The notes under the pieces: model-generated
The model's database searches: none
What the model was told of the DNA's origin: nothing
Seen by the model: the letters and a program-made list of their open reading frames with translations, nothing else
Program-made: the position numbers and the translations under genes
In this document: piece after piece, positions 62,372-64,000 of the stretch
How the letters are laid out: every line of letters starts with the position of its first letter
How positions within the stretch are numbered: position 1 is the first letter of the stretch
Assembly: GCF_001275135.1 (NCBI RefSeq)
Contig: NZ_LFQU01000001.1
Location: forward strand, 310,001-374,000
Direction: 5' to 3'
From: Xylanibacter rarus
Lineage (GTDB): Bacteria > Bacteroidota > Bacteroidia > Bacteroidales > Bacteroidaceae
Length of the DNA: 64,000 bases

Positions 62372-62412
62372 GATGTCAGGAAACGCAGCTCGTTTTCACG
62401 TTTCCTGACATC
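62372..62412 (-). terminator. Stem-loop after rfbB
   Basis: Perfect 14-bp stem, 62372-62385 against 62399-62412 (GATGTCAGGAAACG and complement), 13-base loop, 9 bases past the rfbB stop. The U run (GTTTTT) lies on the plus-strand side, so its strength on the minus strand is less certain. Confidence 0.7.
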
Positions 62413-62421
62413 GTTTTTGGG

Positions 62422-63570
62422 CTATCTGTTTGAATACATCTGTTCGTAATACTTCTGATAGTCGCCGCTCGTAACCTCCTTTACCCATTCCTGGTTGTCA
62501 AGGTTCCATTTAATCGTCTTCACAATTCCTTCGGCAAACATCGTCTCAGGATACCATCCCAGGTCGTTCTTTATCTTTGTCGGGTCGATGGCATAGCGCT
62601 GGTCGTGGCCCAGGCGGTCTTTGACGAATGTGATAAGGTTGTCGTTAATCCAGTCGATGGCTATTTCGCCGTCAGCGTCTTTCACCTGTTTCTTCAGTAT
62701 CTTGCGCAGCTCCTTGTCTTCGGCCATCATGTCGTGTATGGTCTTTATGGTCAGTTTTACGATGTCGATGTTTGTCATCTCGTTGTGGCCTCCGACATTA
62801 TACACTTCGCCTTCCTTGCCTTCGCGCACCACCAGGTCGATGGCCTTGCAGTGGTCTTCAACGTAGAGCCAGTCTCTTACGTTGTCGCCCTTGCCGTATA
62901 CGGGCAGCTGCTTGCCTTCGAGGATGTTGTTTATTATCAGCGGAATAAGCTTCTCGGGGAAGTGGTAAGGACCGTAGTTGTTAGAGCATCTTGTGATAGA
63001 CACGGGCATGTGGTATGTGTCATGATAAGCCATCACGATCATGTCGGCACTTGTCTTTGACGCACTGTAAGGACTGTGGGGGCAGAGCGGCGTGTTCTCT
63101 GTGAAGAAACCGTCCTTGCCCAGCGAGCCGTACACTTCGTCGGTGCTGACCTGATGGAATCGCTTTCCGGCTTTCCATACAGGATATCCTGTTTCGTCCT
63201 TGCCCGTAACCCATGCCCTTCTTGCAGCGTCGAGCAGGTTTTGCGTGCCGAGTATGTTGGTCTCGAGGAACAGCTGCGGATTCTCTATGCTGCGGTCTAC
63301 ATGGCTTTCAGCAGCAAAGTTTACGACATAGTCGATGTCATTTTCTGAAAACAGCTTGTCTGCCAGTTCTCTGTCGCGGATGTCTCCGTGCACAAACACG
63401 CATCTCTTTCCGTCGATGTCGTCTTTTATCGTGCCATAGTTGCCGGCATATGTCAGCAGGTCGAGCACTATAATCTTAATCTCCTCTTCCTTATATTTTT
63501 TGTAAAGAAGATATTTAATAAAGTTTGAGCCGATGAATCCGGCAGCTCCGGTAACAAGATAAGTTTTCAT
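62422..63570 (-). CDS. rfbB: dTDP-glucose 4,6-dehydratase
   Basis: A 382-residue extended SDR enzyme that converts dTDP-glucose to dTDP-4-keto-6-deoxyglucose. It has the NAD-binding GAAGFIGSNFI (residue 8 onward), the catalytic YSASKTSADM (Tyr and Lys), the Thr-Asp motif VSTDEVYGSL, and NNYGPYHFPEKLIPL. It makes the sugar used by FdtA/FdtB and by rhamnose synthesis. No rfbA or rfbCD is in the window, so those lie elsewhere. Confidence 0.96.
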   Translation of the reverse strand: MKTYLVTGAAGFIGSNFIKYLLYKKYKEEEIKIIVLDLLTYAGNYGTIKDDIDGKRCVFVHGDIRDRELADKLFSENDIDYVVNFAAESHVDRSIENPQLFLETNILGTQNLLDAARRAWVTGKDETGYPVWKAGKRFHQVSTDEVYGSLGKDGFFTENTPLCPHSPYSASKTSADMIVMAYHDTYHMPVSITRCSNNYGPYHFPEKLIPLIINNILEGKQLPVYGKGDNVRDWLYVEDHCKAIDLVVREGKEGEVYNVGGHNEMTNIDIVKLTIKTIHDMMAEDKELRKILKKQVKDADGEIAIDWINDNLITFVKDRLGHDQRYAIDPTKIKNDLGWYPETMFAEGIVKTIKWNLDNQEWVKEVTSGDYQKYYEQMYSNR

Positions 63571-63621
63571 ATTATTGATTTTAATTGTTAGTATTCTTAT
63601 TTAAGATAACTCAGTTTTCGC

Positions 63622-64000
63622 CTAAAAATTGTGTACGTCTGCTTTTCTTGGGTCAGACAGCGTAACCACCTCAAGGTCTTTAAACGTGCTTCCGTCTATG
63701 GTGAGCCTTATCAGTGTGCGGTCTTTATGCCATCCCTGCAGGCCTGCCGCACCGGGATTGATGTGCAGCAGATTGAGCGTCTTGTCGAATTTAACTTTAA
63801 GTATGTGCGAGTGTCCGCTGATGAAGAGTTGTGGCGGCATGGCATATATCGAGCCTCTTATGCTTGCGTCATAGTTGCCCGGATAGCCTCCGATGTGCTT
63901 CATGAGCACTTCGGTGTCCTCACACTTCCATCGCAGAGTCTCCCTGAACATGCGTCGCAGGTCGCCCCCGTCGCAGTTGCCGTAGACGGCTCTGAGAGTG
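63622..64000 (-). CDS. Metallophosphoesterase (YfcE/MJ0936-like), N-terminus beyond window
   Basis: The open frame runs from the window edge at 64000 to a stop at 63622 (125 residues plus stop visible). The conserved metal motifs AVYGNCDGGDLR (near the edge), LFISGHSHI and INPGAAG mark a calcineurin-like phosphoesterase of the YfcE type. The start codon and the first D-x-H motif lie outside the window. It is transcribed toward rfbB with a 51-base gap. Confidence 0.88.
   Translation of the reverse strand, partial: TLRAVYGNCDGGDLRRMFRETLRWKCEDTEVLMKHIGGYPGNYDASIRGSIYAMPPQLFISGHSHILKVKFDKTLNLLHINPGAAGLQGWHKDRTLIRLTIDGSTFKDLEVVTLSDPRKADVHNF

Overview
The window looks like a chromosomal segment of a Bacteroidales bacterium, most likely Prevotella or a close relative (Prevotellaceae). 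The evidence is the Bacteroidetes vegetative promoter (TTG or TTTG, about 19 bases, then TAnnTTTG) in front of many genes, the lack of clear Shine-Dalgarno sites, TonB-linked outer-membrane genes, two type IX secretion genes (PorQ-like and PorE-like), a PepSY-like family, tandem ExbD genes, and Bacteroidetes-typical small families (DUF6249-like, DUF5056-like, DUF1573). There is no rRNA, prophage, transposase or CRISPR array; one tRNA-Ser(GGA) is present.

Layout. 1-9.5 kb: a truncated TonB-dependent receptor, two tandem YitT-family membrane proteins (the first frameshifted near its 5' end), then an AraC regulator divergent from a TolC/HlyD/MFS three-part efflux operon. 9.5-20 kb: MgtC-like protein, a secreted DUF1593 nucleoside-hydrolase-like protein, two PepSY-like periplasmic proteins beside an OmpR-type two-component system, an ADP-forming acyl-CoA synthetase, a Bcp peroxidase and a secreted SGNH hydrolase (5' frameshift). 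20-32 kb: a giant alpha-2-macroglobulin, a DUF1573 protein, MeaB, IspH, and an outer-membrane beta-barrel gene bracketed by inverted palindromic repeats. 32-46.5 kb: YgbA-like protein, Xpt, Cmk, PorQ, TonB, a polyprenyl synthase, a conserved hypothetical, TatD, tRNA-Ser, an ExbB/4-TM/ExbD/ExbD operon, an Lrp regulator, a TlpA-like thioredoxin, FolA-ThyA and an rRNA methyltransferase. 46.5-57 kb: a three-gene ECF sigma operon with its own ECF-like promoter, PorE-like lipoprotein, TopB, a lone LUD protein and the lutABC lactate-oxidation operon. 57-64 kb: a nucleotide-sugar operon (acyltransferase, FdtA, FdtB, FemAB/GNAT-like), PurT with a small helix-turn-helix protein, RfbB and a truncated metallophosphoesterase.

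Most genes are ordinary core or envelope functions. The unusual signal is in the intergenic DNA, which holds three dispersed repeat families. Family A has long inverted arms around GTGATGAGTT-type hairpins; one complete copy is empty (11926-12138), and a split copy flanks the beta-barrel gene at 29.4-31.9 kb in the same arm-hairpin-gene-hairpin-arm order. Family B consists of alternating AAAAGG/CCTTTT palindromes in five places. Family C is an element spanning exactly 143 bases, present twice in opposite orientation. Two genes appear to lack a single T in a coding-strand T run, which points to either homopolymer sequencing errors or slip-prone switching.
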